From contig NZ_FNNU01000005.1 of NCBI RefSeq assembly GCF_900106975.1, positions 248,001-312,000 on the forward strand: a DNA stretch of 64,000 bases, written 5' to 3'. Source of the stretch: Pseudomonas kuykendallii (lineage in GTDB: Bacteria > Pseudomonadota > Gammaproteobacteria > Pseudomonadales > Pseudomonadaceae). The translations under genes were made by a program, and so were the position numbers. This document shows, in pieces, positions 36,152-49,671 of the stretch. Each line of letters starts with the position of its first letter. Position 1 is the first letter of the stretch. The notes below the pieces were generated by a model that searched no databases, had not been told where the DNA came from, and was given only the letters and a program-made list of their open reading frames with translations.

Positions 36152-37408
36152 TTACATATGGGCGATCAATGCGTCGCCGAACTCGGAACAGGACAGCAGC
36201 GTTGCGCCATCCATCAGGCGCTCGAAGTCGTAGGTCACCGTCTTGGCCGAGATCGCCCCATTAGTACCCTTGATGATGAGATCCGCCGCCTCGACCCACC
36301 CCAGGTGGCGGAGCATCATTTCCGCAGACAGAATCACCGACCCTGGATTGACCTTGTCCTGGCCGGCGTACTTGGGCGCAGTCCCGTGGGTAGCCTCGAA
36401 CATGGCGATGGTGTCCGACAGGTTGGCGCCCGGCGCGATGCCGATGCCACCCACTTCCGCCGCGAGCGCATCGGAGAGGTAGTCGCCGTTCAGGTTCAGG
36501 GTAGCGATGACGTCATATTCCGCCGGGCGCAGCAGAATCTGCTGAAGCATGGCGTCGGCGATGGCGTCCTTGACGACGATGTTCTTGCCGGTCCGCGGGT
36601 TCTTGAACTGCATCCAGGGGCCGCCATCGAGAAGCTCCGCGCCGAATTCGTTCTTGGCGATCTCGTAGCCCCAGTCTTTGAAGGCACCTTCGGTGAACTT
36701 CATGATGTTGCCCTTGTGGACGATGGTCAGCGACTCGCGGTCGTTGTCCACGACGTACTGCAACGCCTTGCGCACCAGGCGCTGGGTGCCCTCCTTCGAT
36801 ACCGGTTTGATGCCGATGCCGCAATCCTGGTCGAAGCGGATCTTGGTGACGCCCATCTCTTCCTTGAGGAACTTGATGACCTTGGTCGCCTCGGGCGATC
36901 CGGCTTTCCACTCGATACCGGCATAGATATCTTCGGAGTTCTCGCGAAAGATCGTCATGTCGACGTCGCCTGGCTTCTTCACCGGGCTCGGCACGCCCTC
37001 GAACCAGCGCACCGGGCGCAGGCAGACGTAGAGGTCGAGTTCCTGCCGCAGTGCGACGTTCAGCGAGCGAATGCCGCCGCCCACCGGGGTGGTCAACGGG
37101 CCCTTGATCGAGACGACGAAATCGCGAACGGCCTCGAGGGTCTCCTTCGGCAGCCAGGTGTCCTGATCGTAGACCTGGGTGGCTTTCTCGCCGGCATAGA
37201 CTTCCATCCAGGAAATCTTGCGCTCGCCGCCGTAGGCTTTCTCGACGGCGGCGTCGACGACTTTGATCATCACCGGGCTGATATCGATACCGATGCCATC
37301 GCCCTCGATGAAGGGAATGATCGGATTGTTCGGCACATTCAGGGTGTTATCGGCGTTTACGGTGATTTTCACACCATCGGCAGGCACCTGAATCTTTTGA
37401 TATCCCAT
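36152..37408 (-). CDS. icd: NADP-dependent isocitrate dehydrogenase (dimeric, Icd)
   Basis: The protein has 418 aa from the ATG at 37408 ([12 protein letters not shown]). It has [15 protein letters not shown], the phosphorylatable-Ser loop in [27 protein letters not shown], and the metal-binding [20 protein letters not shown]. It converts isocitrate to 2-oxoglutarate and CO2. It is divergent from the unrelated monomeric isozyme at 37763; aceA, which competes for isocitrate, lies 10 kb away. Confidence 0.97.
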   Translation of the reverse strand: MGYQKIQVPADGVKITVNADNTLNVPNNPIIPFIEGDGIGIDISPVMIKVVDAAVEKAYGGERKISWMEVYAGEKATQVYDQDTWLPKETLEAVRDFVVSIKGPLTTPVGGGIRSLNVALRQELDLYVCLRPVRWFEGVPSPVKKPGDVDMTIFRENSEDIYAGIEWKAGSPEATKVIKFLKEEMGVTKIRFDQDCGIGIKPVSKEGTQRLVRKALQYVVDNDRESLTIVHKGNIMKFTEGAFKDWGYEIAKNEFGAELLDGGPWMQFKNPRTGKNIVVKDAIADAMLQQILLRPAEYDVIATLNLNGDYLSDALAAEVGGIGIAPGANLSDTIAMFEATHGTAPKYAGQDKVNPGSVILSAEMMLRHLGWVEAADLIIKGTNGAISAKTVTYDFERLMDGATLLSCSEFGDALIAHM

Positions 37409-37762
37409 GCTGTACTCCACGTTGTGGTTAACCTCAGGCAGGTGTTCAGCGTAGTCCACCTGCGTCGAGCCGAGCTGTATTCCTTAGTCTAATCATCGGG
37501 CACCGGCAAGCTCCCGACGAACAACACGGTGGTATACTGCGCCGCGTGACTAAAGAGTCATCGAGAGCCGAGACATCTGCAACAGGATGTCCGCCCTCGC
37601 AACGGTCGAATCGCAAACCAGATCCGACCGCACAACGCTCTACTGGTGCCATCAACATCACCTGCGGCAAATTCTCGAATTTCGACTCTGACCTGAGCGA
37701 AAGCGTCTATCCGGCGCGCCTCGAGATCCTGTGCACGCCCAGCAAAGAGAGAGTTCTCGCCA
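37409..37762. promoter_or_regulatory. Divergent icd/idh control region (354 bp)
   Basis: The gap between the two isocitrate dehydrogenases holds an extended -10 promoter for idh, TGG-TATACT (37530-37538), with no good -35, which gives a leader of about 218 nt. For icd, a weak TTGCCG (complement of 37504-37509) is the only -35 candidate. No terminator or gene is seen here. The idh leader has no recognised riboswitch. Confidence 0.55.
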
Positions 37763-39994
<2,232 letters not shown>

Positions 39995-40020
39995 CAGCGA
40001 AGGTTGTTGCGTTTCAACAG

Positions 40021-40050
40021 ACCCCCGGCCACGTGCCGGGGGTTCTGTTT
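40021..40050 (+). terminator. Terminator after idh
   Basis: ACCCCCGGC (40021-40029) pairs with GCCGGGGGT (40035-40043) across a 5-nt loop, followed by TCTGTTT. It begins 26 bp after the idh stop. Confidence 0.8.
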
Positions 40051-40095
40051 CCGGGCGATCATGGTCGTCCGTCCACCACTACAGAGATCATCCTT

Positions 40096-40542
40096 ATGGA
40101 TTGGAATCCGCACATCACCGTCGCCACCGTCGTCGAAGACCAGGGGCGCTTCCTGCTGGTGGAAGAGTTCGCGGGCGAGAAAGCCGTCCTCAACCAGCCG
40201 GCGGGCCATCTCGAAGCCAACGAAAGCCTGCTCCAGGCCGCCTTGCGCGAGACCCTCGAGGAAACCGGCTGGGAGGTCGAGCTGACCGCCGTTACCGGCA
40301 TTTATCTGTATACCGCGCCGAGCAACGGCGTGACCTACCAACGCGTCTGCTTCGCCGCGCGGCCGCTGCGCCACCTGCCCGATTCGCCGCTGGACCACGG
40401 CATCATCGGGCCGCGCTGGATGACCCGCGACGAACTCGCCGCCGTGTCCGAGCGCTGGCGCAGCGAGCTGGTAGTGCGCTGCATCGACGACTACCTCCGC
40501 GGCGAGCGCTTTCCGCTGGCGCTGATCCGCACGGCCGGCTGA
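40096..40542 (+). CDS. nudJ: Nudix hydrolase (NudJ-like)
   Basis: The 148-aa protein has a Nudix box, GHLEANESLLQAALRETLEE (about 37-56) followed by TGW, fitting G-x5-E-x7-R-E-U-x-E-E-x-G-W. The start MDWNPHITVATVVEDQGRFL and the PRWMTRDELA loop match NudJ, a pyrophosphatase on thiamine and prenyl pyrophosphates in E. coli. It lies directly before mnmA, as in other gammaproteobacteria. Confidence 0.88.
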   Translation: MDWNPHITVATVVEDQGRFLLVEEFAGEKAVLNQPAGHLEANESLLQAALRETLEETGWEVELTAVTGIYLYTAPSNGVTYQRVCFAARPLRHLPDSPLDHGIIGPRWMTRDELAAVSERWRSELVVRCIDDYLRGERFPLALIRTAG

Positions 40543-40562
40543 TCGCCCTGCGGCAGTTCGCC

Positions 40563-40571
40563 TGTTAGAAT
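40563..40571 (+). promoter_or_regulatory. Extended -10 promoter for mnmA
   Basis: TGT-TAGAAT (TG at 40563-40564, -10 at 40566-40571) matches the extended -10 pattern. It lies 34 bp before the mnmA ATG at 40605 and 21 bp after nudJ. Confidence 0.5.
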
Positions 40572-40604
40572 TATTCCTTTTTTGTGGCCGTCAACCCCGA
40601 ACCT

Positions 40605-41723
40605 ATGCACGATCCAGCCCATACACGCGTCATCGTCGGCATGTCCGGCGGCGTGGACTCCTCGGTTTCCGCCCTTCTCCTGCTCAAGCAGGGCTACCAG
40701 GTGGAAGGTCTGTTCATGAAGAACTGGGAGGAGGACGACGGCACCGAATACTGCACCGCGCGCGAAGACCTCGCCGACGCCCAAGCGGTGTGCGACCGGA
40801 TCGGCATCAAGCTGCACACCGCGAACTTCGCCGCCGAATACTGGGACAACGTCTTCGAGCACTTCCTCGCCGAGTACAAGGCCGGGCGTACGCCGAACCC
40901 GGACATCCTCTGCAACCGCGAAATCAAGTTCAAAGCCTTCCTCGACTATGCGCTGATGCTCGGCGCCGACCTGATCGCCACCGGCCATTACGTGCGCCGC
41001 CGCGATGTCGATGGGCAGACCCAGTTGCTCAAGGGCCTCGACCCGAACAAGGACCAGAGCTACTTCCTCCATGCCGTCGGCGGCGAGCAGATCGCCCGCA
41101 CGCTATTCCCGGTTGGCGAGCTGGAGAAGGCCGAAGTGCGCGCGATCGCTGAAATGCACGGGCTGGCGACCGCGAAGAAGAAGGACTCCACCGGCATCTG
41201 CTTCATCGGCGAGCGGCGCTTCTCCGACTTCCTCAAGCAGTATCTGCCGGCGCAACCGGGCGAAATTCAGAACACCCGCGGCGAGGTCATTGGCCGGCAC
41301 GCCGGGCTGATGTACCACACCATCGGCCAGCGCCAGGGCCTGGGTATCGGCGGCTTGAAGGATGCCGGCGACGAGCCGTGGTACGTGCTGGCCAAGGATC
41401 TGGAGCGCAATGTGCTGATCGTCGGCCAGGGCAACGACCATCCGCTGCTGTTTTCCAGCGCCCTCCTCGCCAGCGAGATCTTCTGGGTCAATCCGGTCGA
41501 GCTCGGCGCCACGCCACGGCCGTTGACCGCAAAGGTCCGCTATCGCCAGTCGGATCAGGCCTGCACGCTGGAGCGTACGCCCGACGGCTATCGCGCCGTT
41601 TTCGAAGAGCCCCAGCGCGCCGTGACGCCGGGTCAGTCGGTGGTGTTCTACGACGACGAAATCTGCCTCGGCGGCGGCGTCATCGAAATCGCCGAACCCT
41701 GCACCACCAAGGAATTCGCATGA
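40605..41723 (+). CDS. mnmA: tRNA-specific 2-thiouridylase MnmA
   Basis: The protein has 372 aa from the ATG at 40605; a GTG at 40584 would add 7 residues. The PP-loop is [17 protein letters not shown]. The catalytic Cys pair lies in [12 protein letters not shown] and [12 protein letters not shown]. The remaining family blocks are [11 protein letters not shown] and [15 protein letters not shown]-like. It receives sulfur from TusE and makes s2U34 in Lys, Glu and Gln tRNAs. HflD overlaps its end by 4 bp. Confidence 0.97.
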   Translation: MHDPAHTRVIVGMSGGVDSSVSALLLLKQGYQVEGLFMKNWEEDDGTEYCTAREDLADAQAVCDRIGIKLHTANFAAEYWDNVFEHFLAEYKAGRTPNPDILCNREIKFKAFLDYALMLGADLIATGHYVRRRDVDGQTQLLKGLDPNKDQSYFLHAVGGEQIARTLFPVGELEKAEVRAIAEMHGLATAKKKDSTGICFIGERRFSDFLKQYLPAQPGEIQNTRGEVIGRHAGLMYHTIGQRQGLGIGGLKDAGDEPWYVLAKDLERNVLIVGQGNDHPLLFSSALLASEIFWVNPVELGATPRPLTAKVRYRQSDQACTLERTPDGYRAVFEEPQRAVTPGQSVVFYDDEICLGGGVIEIAEPCTTKEFA

Positions 41724-42340
41724 CGCCGATACAGGAACAACTGGTCGCCCTGGGAGCGGTGTTCAGCGCCGCCGCGCTCGCCGACCGGATCGCCAGGACC
41801 GGCCAGGTCAACGAAGGCGCCCTTGGCTGTCTGCTCGGCAGCCTGCTGGTACGCGATCCGCAAAACACACTGGACGTCTACGGCGGCGACGATCTCAACC
41901 TGCGCGACGGTTATCGCGCGCTGGCCAGTGCCCTGGAACGCGACCCCAACAGCCTGCAGCGCGAGCCGCTGCGCTACGCGCTTGCGCTGCTCGGCCTCGA
42001 ACGCAAGCTGGCCAAGCGCGACGACATGCTGGAGACCATCGGCACCCGCCTCGACCAGATCCAGCTGCAGGTACAGCATTTCGGGCTCGTTCACGACAAC
42101 GTCATCGCCGCCTGTGGCGGGCTCTATCAGGACACTCTGAGCACCTTCCGCCAGCGCATCCAGGTGCATGGCGACATGCGCTTCCTGCAGCAAAGCAGCA
42201 ACGCCTCGAAGATCCGTGCCCTGCTCCTCGCCGGTATTCGCTCCGCACGCCTATGGCGCCAGCTGGGCGGACATCGCTGGCAACTGGTGTTCAGCCGCCG
42301 CAAGCTGCTGGCCGAGCTCTACCCGCTGCTGCGCAACTGA
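41720..42340 (+). CDS. hflD: High-frequency lysogenization protein HflD
   Basis: The 206-aa helical protein starts [20 protein letters not shown] and includes [20 protein letters not shown] and [20 protein letters not shown]. It sits between mnmA and purB as in E. coli, where HflD is a membrane-associated factor that affects lambda CII. Its own host role is not settled. The four-base overlap with mnmA points to coupled translation. Confidence 0.94.
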   Translation: MTPIQEQLVALGAVFSAAALADRIARTGQVNEGALGCLLGSLLVRDPQNTLDVYGGDDLNLRDGYRALASALERDPNSLQREPLRYALALLGLERKLAKRDDMLETIGTRLDQIQLQVQHFGLVHDNVIAACGGLYQDTLSTFRQRIQVHGDMRFLQQSSNASKIRALLLAGIRSARLWRQLGGHRWQLVFSRRKLLAELYPLLRN

Positions 42341-43795
<1,455 letters not shown>

Positions 43796-43812
43796 CCCGC
43801 TTCACTTTCTGC

Positions 43813-43840
43813 ACGCCCGGCAGTGCCGGGCGTTTTTATT
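43813..43840 (+). terminator. Terminator after purB
   Basis: ACGCCCGGC (43813-43821) pairs with GCCGGGCGT (43825-43833) across a 3-nt loop, followed by TTTTATT. It sits in the 60-bp gap before roxA. Confidence 0.88.
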
Positions 43841-43855
43841 TGCATAGGCAAAACC

Positions 43856-45022
43856 ATGACTTCCGATCTTCCCCTGCAAATCCTCGGCGGCATCAGCGCG
43901 CGTGAGTTCCTTCGTGACTATTGGCAAAAGAAGCCGCTGCTGATCCGTCAGGCCATCCCCAACTTCGAAAGCCCACTGTCCCCGGATGAGCTGGCCGGCC
44001 TGGCTCTGGAGGAACAGGTCGAGTCGCGGATGGTCATCGAGCACGGCGAGCGCCCCTGGGAATTGCGCCGCGGCCCGTTCGCCGAGGACGTCTTCCAGAA
44101 TCTGCCCGAGCGTGACTGGACGCTGCTGGTGCAGGCCGTCGACCAGTTCGTTCCGGAAGTCGCCGAGCTGCGCGAACACTTCCACTTCCTGCCGAGCTGG
44201 CGCATCGACGATGTGATGATCAGCTATGCCGCGCCCGGCGGCGGCGTGGGACCGCATTTCGACAACTACGACGTGTTCCTGCTGCAAGCCCATGGTCAGC
44301 GTCGCTGGAAGATCGGGCAGATGTGCGACAGCGACAGCCCGATGCTCGACCATGCGGACCTGCGCATCCTGGCCGGCTTCGACGAGACCGACGACTGGGT
44401 CCTGGAGCCCGGCGACATGCTCTATCTGCCGCCACGCCTGGCGCATTTCGGTACCGCGGTGGATGAGTGCATGACCTATTCCGTGGGCTTCCGCGCCCCC
44501 AGCGCTGCTGAAGTTCTGACCCACTTCACCGATTTCCTCGCCCAGTTCCTTCCGGACGAAGACCGTTACAACGACGCCGACATCGCGCCGGTCAGCGACC
44601 CGCACCAGATCCAGATGGACGCCCTGCAGCGCCTCAAATCGCTGCTGGACGAGCACATGGGCGACGAACGTCTCCTGCTCACCTGGTTCGGCCAGTTCAT
44701 GACAGAACCGCGTTATCCGGAACTCGTCGCCGGCGAAGAGCTCTCCGAGCGCGATTTCCTCCAGGCTCTTCAGGATGGCGCGGTGTTGATCCGTAACCCC
44801 AGCGCGCGCATGGCCTGGAGCCAGGTCGATATCGGCCTGCTGCTGTTCGCCAGCGGACAGAGCCGTCTGTTGCCCGAACACCTGCTGGAGCTGCTGAAGC
44901 TGGTCTGCGCCTCCGACGCGCTGCACCAGGAAAACCTCGCGCAATGGCTTGCCGACGACGACGGGCGTAATCTCCTGTGGGAGTTGGTCAAACAGGGAAG
45001 TCTGGAGTTTGCCGATGAGTAG
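43856..45022 (+). CDS. roxA: 50S ribosomal protein L16 arginine 3-hydroxylase (RoxA/YcfD)
   Basis: The 388-aa cupin-fold (JmjC-type) dioxygenase has the iron site GPHFDNYDVFLLQAHGQRRW (H-x-D) and a distal His in PPRLAHFGTAV, and the 2-oxoglutarate site after it. A C-terminal dimerisation and winged-helix region follows. E. coli YcfD hydroxylates an Arg in L16. The start is ATG at 43856 (MTSDLPLQILGG). The end overlaps the acetyltransferase by 8 bp. Confidence 0.92.
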   Translation: MTSDLPLQILGGISAREFLRDYWQKKPLLIRQAIPNFESPLSPDELAGLALEEQVESRMVIEHGERPWELRRGPFAEDVFQNLPERDWTLLVQAVDQFVPEVAELREHFHFLPSWRIDDVMISYAAPGGGVGPHFDNYDVFLLQAHGQRRWKIGQMCDSDSPMLDHADLRILAGFDETDDWVLEPGDMLYLPPRLAHFGTAVDECMTYSVGFRAPSAAEVLTHFTDFLAQFLPDEDRYNDADIAPVSDPHQIQMDALQRLKSLLDEHMGDERLLLTWFGQFMTEPRYPELVAGEELSERDFLQALQDGAVLIRNPSARMAWSQVDIGLLLFASGQSRLLPEHLLELLKLVCASDALHQENLAQWLADDDGRNLLWELVKQGSLEFADE

Positions 45023-45440
45023 CATCCACGTTCGTGTCGCCGACTGGCAGAAGGAAAATGCCGAGCTGAGACGTATCCGCGAAAGCGTGTTCATCGCCGA
45101 ACAGGCGGTGCCGCCCGAGCTGGAATGGGATTCGGACGACGCGAGCGCCGTACACTTTCTCGCCCTGGAGGGCGACTACCCGATCGGCACCGCGCGGCTG
45201 TTGTCCAACGGCCACATCGGCCGGGTGTCGGTGCTGCGCGACTGGCGCGGGCTGAAGGTCGGTGATGCGCTGATGCGCGCCGTGCTGACCGAGGCGGAGC
45301 GCCTCGGGCTGCAGGAGCAGATGCTCAGTGCGCAGGTCCATGCCACGCCATTCTACGAGCGCCTTGGCTTCGAGATCGTCAGCGGCGAATACCTCGAAGC
45401 CGGCATTCCCCACGTCGACATGGTGCGCCGCAGCCACTGA
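45015..45440 (+). CDS. GNAT-family N-acetyltransferase
   Basis: The 141-aa protein has the GNAT acetyl-CoA site in GRVSVLRDWRGLKVGDALMR, in which R-x-x-G-x-G/A is degenerate (R-G-L-K-V-G), and the closing FYERLGFEIVSGEYLEAGIP. The start RRIRESVFIAEQAVPPELEW resembles the ElaA/PhnO-like group. The substrate is unknown. Its overlap with roxA and next-door position to the PLD-like gene suggest one transcript. Confidence 0.85.
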   Translation: MSSIHVRVADWQKENAELRRIRESVFIAEQAVPPELEWDSDDASAVHFLALEGDYPIGTARLLSNGHIGRVSVLRDWRGLKVGDALMRAVLTEAERLGLQEQMLSAQVHATPFYERLGFEIVSGEYLEAGIPHVDMVRRSH

Positions 45441-45448
45441 GGATTCGC

Positions 45449-46075
45449 ATGAACGATGCCCCGGAATTGCCTGATGAGCCGAGCGACCTGCCCGCTATCG
45501 AGTTCCAGTCGCCGGGTCGTTTCGATGTGCACAATCCTCTTCCCGATCTCCCCGAGGCGGAGCGCTGGGAAGCGGCGCCCTTCACGCTCAACCAGACCAC
45601 CGAACTGCAGGCGTTCCGCACGGCGGACGAGACTCGTCGCCATGCCACCGCTCTTCTGCAGCAGGCGCGCCGCTCCCTGTGCCTGTACAGCAGTGACCTC
45701 GAGCCCTGGCTGTACAATCACAGCAGCATCCAGGAAGCCTGCACACGCTTCCTGCTGGCTCATCCGCGGAACCACTTGCGCATCCTCCTGCGTGACTCCG
45801 GCCGCGCCGTGAAGGAAGGCCATCGCCTGTTGAACCTCAGCCGGCGCCTGTCGAGCAACTGCCAGATACGCAAGCTGCATCCCGACTACCCCAACGAAGA
45901 GTGCGCATTCCTTATCGCCGACGACTGCGGGCTGCTGCTGCGTCCCGAGCTCGATCAGTACGCAGGTCACGTCCGTTATCGCGATGTTGCCCAGGTGCGG
46001 CTGCGCCAGGCGCAGTTCGACCAGGCATGGAACACCAGCACACTCGATCCCGATCTGCGGAGTTTTCTGCTATGA
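45449..46075 (+). CDS. Hypothetical protein with phospholipase-D-like fold region
   Basis: The 208-aa protein has an acidic, Pro-rich N-terminus of about 45 residues, then helices and strands in the order of a half PLD-like domain (ARRSLCLYSSDLEPWLYNHS, LRILLRDSGRAVKEGHRLLN, CAFLIADDCGLLLRP). No H-x-K-x4-D catalytic motif is seen, so enzyme activity is doubtful. It ends 4 bp into the next gene. It is a conserved hypothetical gene of this locus in pseudomonads as far as I can recognise. Confidence 0.75.
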   Translation: MNDAPELPDEPSDLPAIEFQSPGRFDVHNPLPDLPEAERWEAAPFTLNQTTELQAFRTADETRRHATALLQQARRSLCLYSSDLEPWLYNHSSIQEACTRFLLAHPRNHLRILLRDSGRAVKEGHRLLNLSRRLSSNCQIRKLHPDYPNEECAFLIADDCGLLLRPELDQYAGHVRYRDVAQVRLRQAQFDQAWNTSTLDPDLRSFLL

Positions 46076-46881
46076 CGCCTCGCACCCTCCTCGTCGCCCT
46101 GCTGCTCGCCGCTGCCGTGCCCGCGCAGGCCGCCACCGAGATCATCCAGCTGAACTTCCGCACCGCCGAGGATGTGCTGCCCACCGCGCGCTCGGTGCTC
46201 GGTCAGGAAGGCAAGGTGAGCGCTTACGGCAACCAGTTGGTGGTCAACGCGTCGCCGGAGAAGATTCAGGAACTGCGCGGGTTGCTCGGTCAACTGGATA
46301 CCCAGCCGCGTCGGCTGTTGATCAGCGTCGACACCGAGGAAGCCAGCTCGCGCGATGACCGGGGTTACCGCGTGGACGGTTCGGCTAGCGCTGGTGGTGT
46401 TTCCGTCGAGAGCGGGCGTGGCGAAGTGAATGGCCGAGACCAGCTGCGGATCATCCGCCACAGTACGGAAAGCCGCGGCGACGGCGTGCAACAGGTGCAG
46501 GCAACCGAAGGCTATCCGGCGCTGATCCAGATTGGTCAAAGCGTGCCCCTCACAACAACGAGCACCGGTCCCTATGGGCAGGTGTATCAGGACACCCAGT
46601 ACCGCAACATCACCCAGGGTTTTTACGTCACTGCCAGCCTGACGGGCGATACCGTGCACCTGAGCATCAGCAGCAACCGGGATCGTCTTTCGCAGCGCCA
46701 ACCCGGCGCCATCGATATCCAGAGCACCGACACCCGCATCAGCGGACGGCTCGGCGAATGGCTGCCGCTGGGTGGTGTGACTCAGGGCAGCCAGGCCGAC
46801 CAGCGTGGTTTCGTGCAGCATTATTCGACCCAGGGGCAGGACGACATGACCTTTCGGGTGAAGGTCGAGGCGCTCGACTGA
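46072..46881 (+). CDS. Exported protein with secretin-like N-terminal (NolW-type) domain
   Basis: The 269-aa protein has a signal peptide (TPRTLLVALLLAAAVPAQAA, cleaved near AQA). Residues 22-85 fit the secretin_N/NolW fold: IIQLNFRTAEDVLPTARSVL, GNQLVVNASPEKIQELRGLL, QLDTQPRRLLISVDTEE. The rest is beta-rich and Gly/Ser/Gln-rich, with no pore domain. It is therefore too short to be a secretin, and an accessory periplasmic or outer-membrane role is inferred. Confidence 0.8.
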   Translation: MTPRTLLVALLLAAAVPAQAATEIIQLNFRTAEDVLPTARSVLGQEGKVSAYGNQLVVNASPEKIQELRGLLGQLDTQPRRLLISVDTEEASSRDDRGYRVDGSASAGGVSVESGRGEVNGRDQLRIIRHSTESRGDGVQQVQATEGYPALIQIGQSVPLTTTSTGPYGQVYQDTQYRNITQGFYVTASLTGDTVHLSISSNRDRLSQRQPGAIDIQSTDTRISGRLGEWLPLGGVTQGSQADQRGFVQHYSTQGQDDMTFRVKVEALD

Positions 46882-47352
46882 TCAGTCATCTTCAGCCTCA
46901 TCAGACTTTTGTAGTAGCCTTAAAAAAACACTACAAAATCGTTTGACGAACGTTTTTGCCAGGGGCATGATGGCCTCGCTCCCGCTAGCCAGGGGCCTCG
47001 AAAGAGGTCTCCCGGGGCGTGCTCAGACCAACCAGTCGAGCCGTTCCGTGTCTGCGCCGCCCACAAGGCAGTTTGACGAGGTTGCGACTGGAACGAAGTC
47101 GTCCTGAGGGACGGGGAAGCGCTTGGCGTTACAACGAGATGGACTGCATGCTTCTGTCGGCGAACCGCCCGATCGGTTCGGAAACCCGCTAGAACGCCGC
47201 CCGCCCCGCTCGTTCCCCTCCTCAGCAGCAACCTCGCCCTAGTCGATCCCTCGACGCAGTAGCCCGAGCACCCGAACCCATTGACTTCAGCACACAGGTT
47301 TCGAGTGGCAGCGCCCAGCGCTTACCCATTCTCTACTTCGAAAGGATCGACC
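46882..47352 (+). promoter_or_regulatory. aceA control region and long leader (471 bp)
   Basis: A perfect 9-bp inverted repeat, TTTTGTAGT (46907-46915) and ACTACAAAA (46930-46938), lies just upstream of a promoter read as TTGACG (46943-46948), 17 bp, CATGAT (46966-46971). The TGTAGT/ACTACA halves resemble sites of RpiR-type regulators (HexR, RccR) known to control pyruvate and glyoxylate genes in Pseudomonas; that identity is inferred. The leader of about 375 nt has no ORF I support but has hairpins, including CGAACCG/CGGTTCG at 47161-47180. Confidence 0.6.
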
Positions 47353-48948
47353 ATGTCCGCTTATCAAAACGACATCAAGGCCGTCGCCGCTCTCAAAGAA
47401 AAGGCAGGCAGCAGCTGGAGCGCCATCAACCCCGAATTCGTCGCCCGCATGCGCACCCAGAACCGCTTCAAGACCGGGCTGGACATCGCCAAGTACACCG
47501 CCGCGATCATGCGCAAGGACATGGAAGAGTACGACGCCGACTCCTCCGTCTACACCCAGTCGCTGGGCTGCTGGCACGGCTTCATCGGTCAGCAGAAGCT
47601 GATTTCGATCAAGAAGCACCTCAAGACCACCAACAAGCGTTACCTCTATCTGTCCGGCTGGATGGTTGCTGCGCTGCGCTCCGAGTTCGGCCCGCTGCCC
47701 GACCAGTCCATGCACGAAAAAACCTCGGTAGCTGCGCTGATCGAAGAGCTGTACACCTTCCTGCGCCAGGCCGACGCCCGCGAACTCGACCTGCTGTTCA
47801 CCGCACTGGACGCTGCCCGCGCTGCCGATGACAACGCCAAGGCCAGCGAAATCCAGTCGCAGATCGACAACTACGAGACCCACGTAGTACCCATCATCGC
47901 CGACATCGACGCCGGCTTCGGCAACCCGGAAGCCACCTATCTGCTGGCCAAGAAGATGATCGAAGCGGGCGCCTGCTGCATCCAGATCGAAAACCAGGTC
48001 TCGGACGAGAAGCAGTGCGGCCACCAGGATGGAAAAGTGACCGTTCCCCATGCCGACTTCCTGGCCAAGATCAACGCGGTTCGCTACGCCTTCCTCGAGC
48101 TGGGCGTGGACGACGGCGTGATCGTAGCGCGTACCGACTCGCTGGGTGCCGGTCTGACCAAGCAGATCGCCGTGACCAACGAGCCGGGCGACCTGGGCGA
48201 CCTGTACAACTCGTTCCTCGACTGCGAAGAAATCAGCGCCAGCGAGCTGGGCAATGGCGATGTCGTCATCAAGCGCGAAGGCAAGCTGCTGCGTCCCAAG
48301 CGCCTGCCGAGCAACCTCTTCCAGTTCCGCAAAGGCACCGGCGAAGACCGTTGCGTGCTGGACTGCATCACCTCGCTGCAGAACGGCGCCGACCTGCTGT
48401 GGATCGAAACCGAGAAACCGCACGTGGGCCAGATCGCCGCTATGGTCAACCGCATCCGTGAAGTGATCCCGAACGCCAAGCTGGTCTACAACAACAGCCC
48501 GTCGTTCAACTGGACGCTGAACTTCCGTCAGCAGGTGTTCGACACCTTCGTCGCAGAAGGCAAGGACGTTTCGGCCTACGATCGTGCCAAGCTGATGAGC
48601 GTCGACTACGACGAAACCGAGCTGGCCAAGATCGCCGACGAGAAGATCCGCACCTTCCAGCGCGACGCCGCTGCCGAAGCCGGTATCTTCCACCACCTGA
48701 TCACCCTGCCGACCTACCACACCGCCGCGCTGTCCACCGACAACCTGGCGAAAGGGTACTTCGCGGACCAGGGCATGCTGGCCTACGTCAAAGGCGTTCA
48801 ACGTCAGGAAATCCGCCAGGGTATCGCCTGCGTGAAGCACCAGAACATGGCCGGTTCCGACATGGGCGACGCTCACAAGGAATACTTCGCCGGCGAAGCC
48901 GCTCTCAAGGCCGGCGGCAAGGACAACACGATGAATCAGTTCCACTGA
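47353..48948 (+). CDS. aceA: Isocitrate lyase
   Basis: The protein has 531 aa from the ATG at 47353 (MSAYQNDIKAVAALK), the long form typical of Pseudomonas. It has the catalytic Cys in DEKQCGHQDGKV, a shift from the KKCGH of E. coli, plus ADIDAGFGNPEATYLL (metal) and ARTDSLGAGLTKQI. It splits isocitrate to glyoxylate and succinate in the glyoxylate shunt, competing with Icd and Idh encoded 10 kb upstream. AAAGGA precedes the start. Confidence 0.97.
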   Translation: MSAYQNDIKAVAALKEKAGSSWSAINPEFVARMRTQNRFKTGLDIAKYTAAIMRKDMEEYDADSSVYTQSLGCWHGFIGQQKLISIKKHLKTTNKRYLYLSGWMVAALRSEFGPLPDQSMHEKTSVAALIEELYTFLRQADARELDLLFTALDAARAADDNAKASEIQSQIDNYETHVVPIIADIDAGFGNPEATYLLAKKMIEAGACCIQIENQVSDEKQCGHQDGKVTVPHADFLAKINAVRYAFLELGVDDGVIVARTDSLGAGLTKQIAVTNEPGDLGDLYNSFLDCEEISASELGNGDVVIKREGKLLRPKRLPSNLFQFRKGTGEDRCVLDCITSLQNGADLLWIETEKPHVGQIAAMVNRIREVIPNAKLVYNNSPSFNWTLNFRQQVFDTFVAEGKDVSAYDRAKLMSVDYDETELAKIADEKIRTFQRDAAAEAGIFHHLITLPTYHTAALSTDNLAKGYFADQGMLAYVKGVQRQEIRQGIACVKHQNMAGSDMGDAHKEYFAGEAALKAGGKDNTMNQFH

Positions 48949-48971
48949 CGATCGGTTGATCCGCCGGAAAT

Positions 48972-49008
48972 AAAAACGCCCCGGGCTTCAATCCGGGGCG
49001 TTTTTTTT
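48972..49008 (+). terminator. Strong terminator after aceA
   Basis: AAACGCCCCGG (48974-48984) pairs with CCGGGGCGTTT (48993-49003) across an 8-nt loop, followed by eight T in total. It begins 25 bp after the aceA stop. Confidence 0.95.
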
Positions 49009-49150
49009 ATCCCATTTTTATAGCGCTGCGGCATAATGACCTACAGCGCCAAGCCCATACGGGTCGTCCGGTCTAGCATTTCCTTTAATAGGAATTCTTA
49101 TCAACAAGCGGTAACAGAACGGATTGTTCGATATTTAATTCCGAGAAAAA

Positions 49151-49180
49151 TTTACTTGAGCCCGGACAAACGCATAAAAT
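49151..49180 (+). promoter_or_regulatory. Candidate nuo operon promoter
   Basis: TTTACT (49151-49156), an 18-bp spacer and TAAAAT (49175-49180) lie 67 bp upstream of nuoA. The 239-bp region from the aceA terminator to nuoA is AT-richer than its surroundings. No clear FNR, ArcA or Nar site was seen. Confidence 0.45.
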
Positions 49181-49247
49181 CTCGCTCCAAGTCGGAAGAC
49201 TGAACCTGTCCAAATAATTCAAAAGCCGTCCCAACGAGGAGTCCGGC

Positions 49248-49661
49248 ATGCCTGATGCAGTTTCTACGATGCCTCACAACTGGGCATTTGCCATTTTCTT
49301 CCTGGGCGTATTCGGCCTTTGCGCCTTCATGCTCGGTGTCTCCAGCCTCCTGGGCAGCAAAGCTTTCGGTCACAGCAAGAACGAGCCCTTCGAAGCGGGT
49401 GTCGTTCCCACCGGCAATGCGCGCCTGCGCCTGTCGGCAAAATTCTATCTGGTCGCGATGCTCTTCGTGATCTTCGACGTTGAAGCCCTCTTTCTCTTCG
49501 CCTGGTCGGTGTCCGTTCGCGAAAGCGGCTGGGCCGGTCTCATAGAAGCTACCGTTTTCATAGCAATTCTGTTGGCAGGTCTTGTCTACCTTTGGCGGAT
49601 CGGTGCGCTCGATTGGGCTCCCGAAAGCCGTCGCAAGCGGCAGGCGAAGCTAAAACAATGA
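49248..49661 (+). CDS. nuoA: NADH-quinone oxidoreductase subunit A
   Basis: The 137-aa protein has three membrane helices and the family signatures [20 protein letters not shown] and [20 protein letters not shown]. It is part of the membrane arm at the Q-site junction of complex I. It opens the 13-gene nuo operon with CGAGGAG before the ATG. Confidence 0.96.
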   Translation: MPDAVSTMPHNWAFAIFFLGVFGLCAFMLGVSSLLGSKAFGHSKNEPFEAGVVPTGNARLRLSAKFYLVAMLFVIFDVEALFLFAWSVSVRESGWAGLIEATVFIAILLAGLVYLWRIGALDWAPESRRKRQAKLKQ

Positions 49662-49671
49662 GGCTTTGGCG

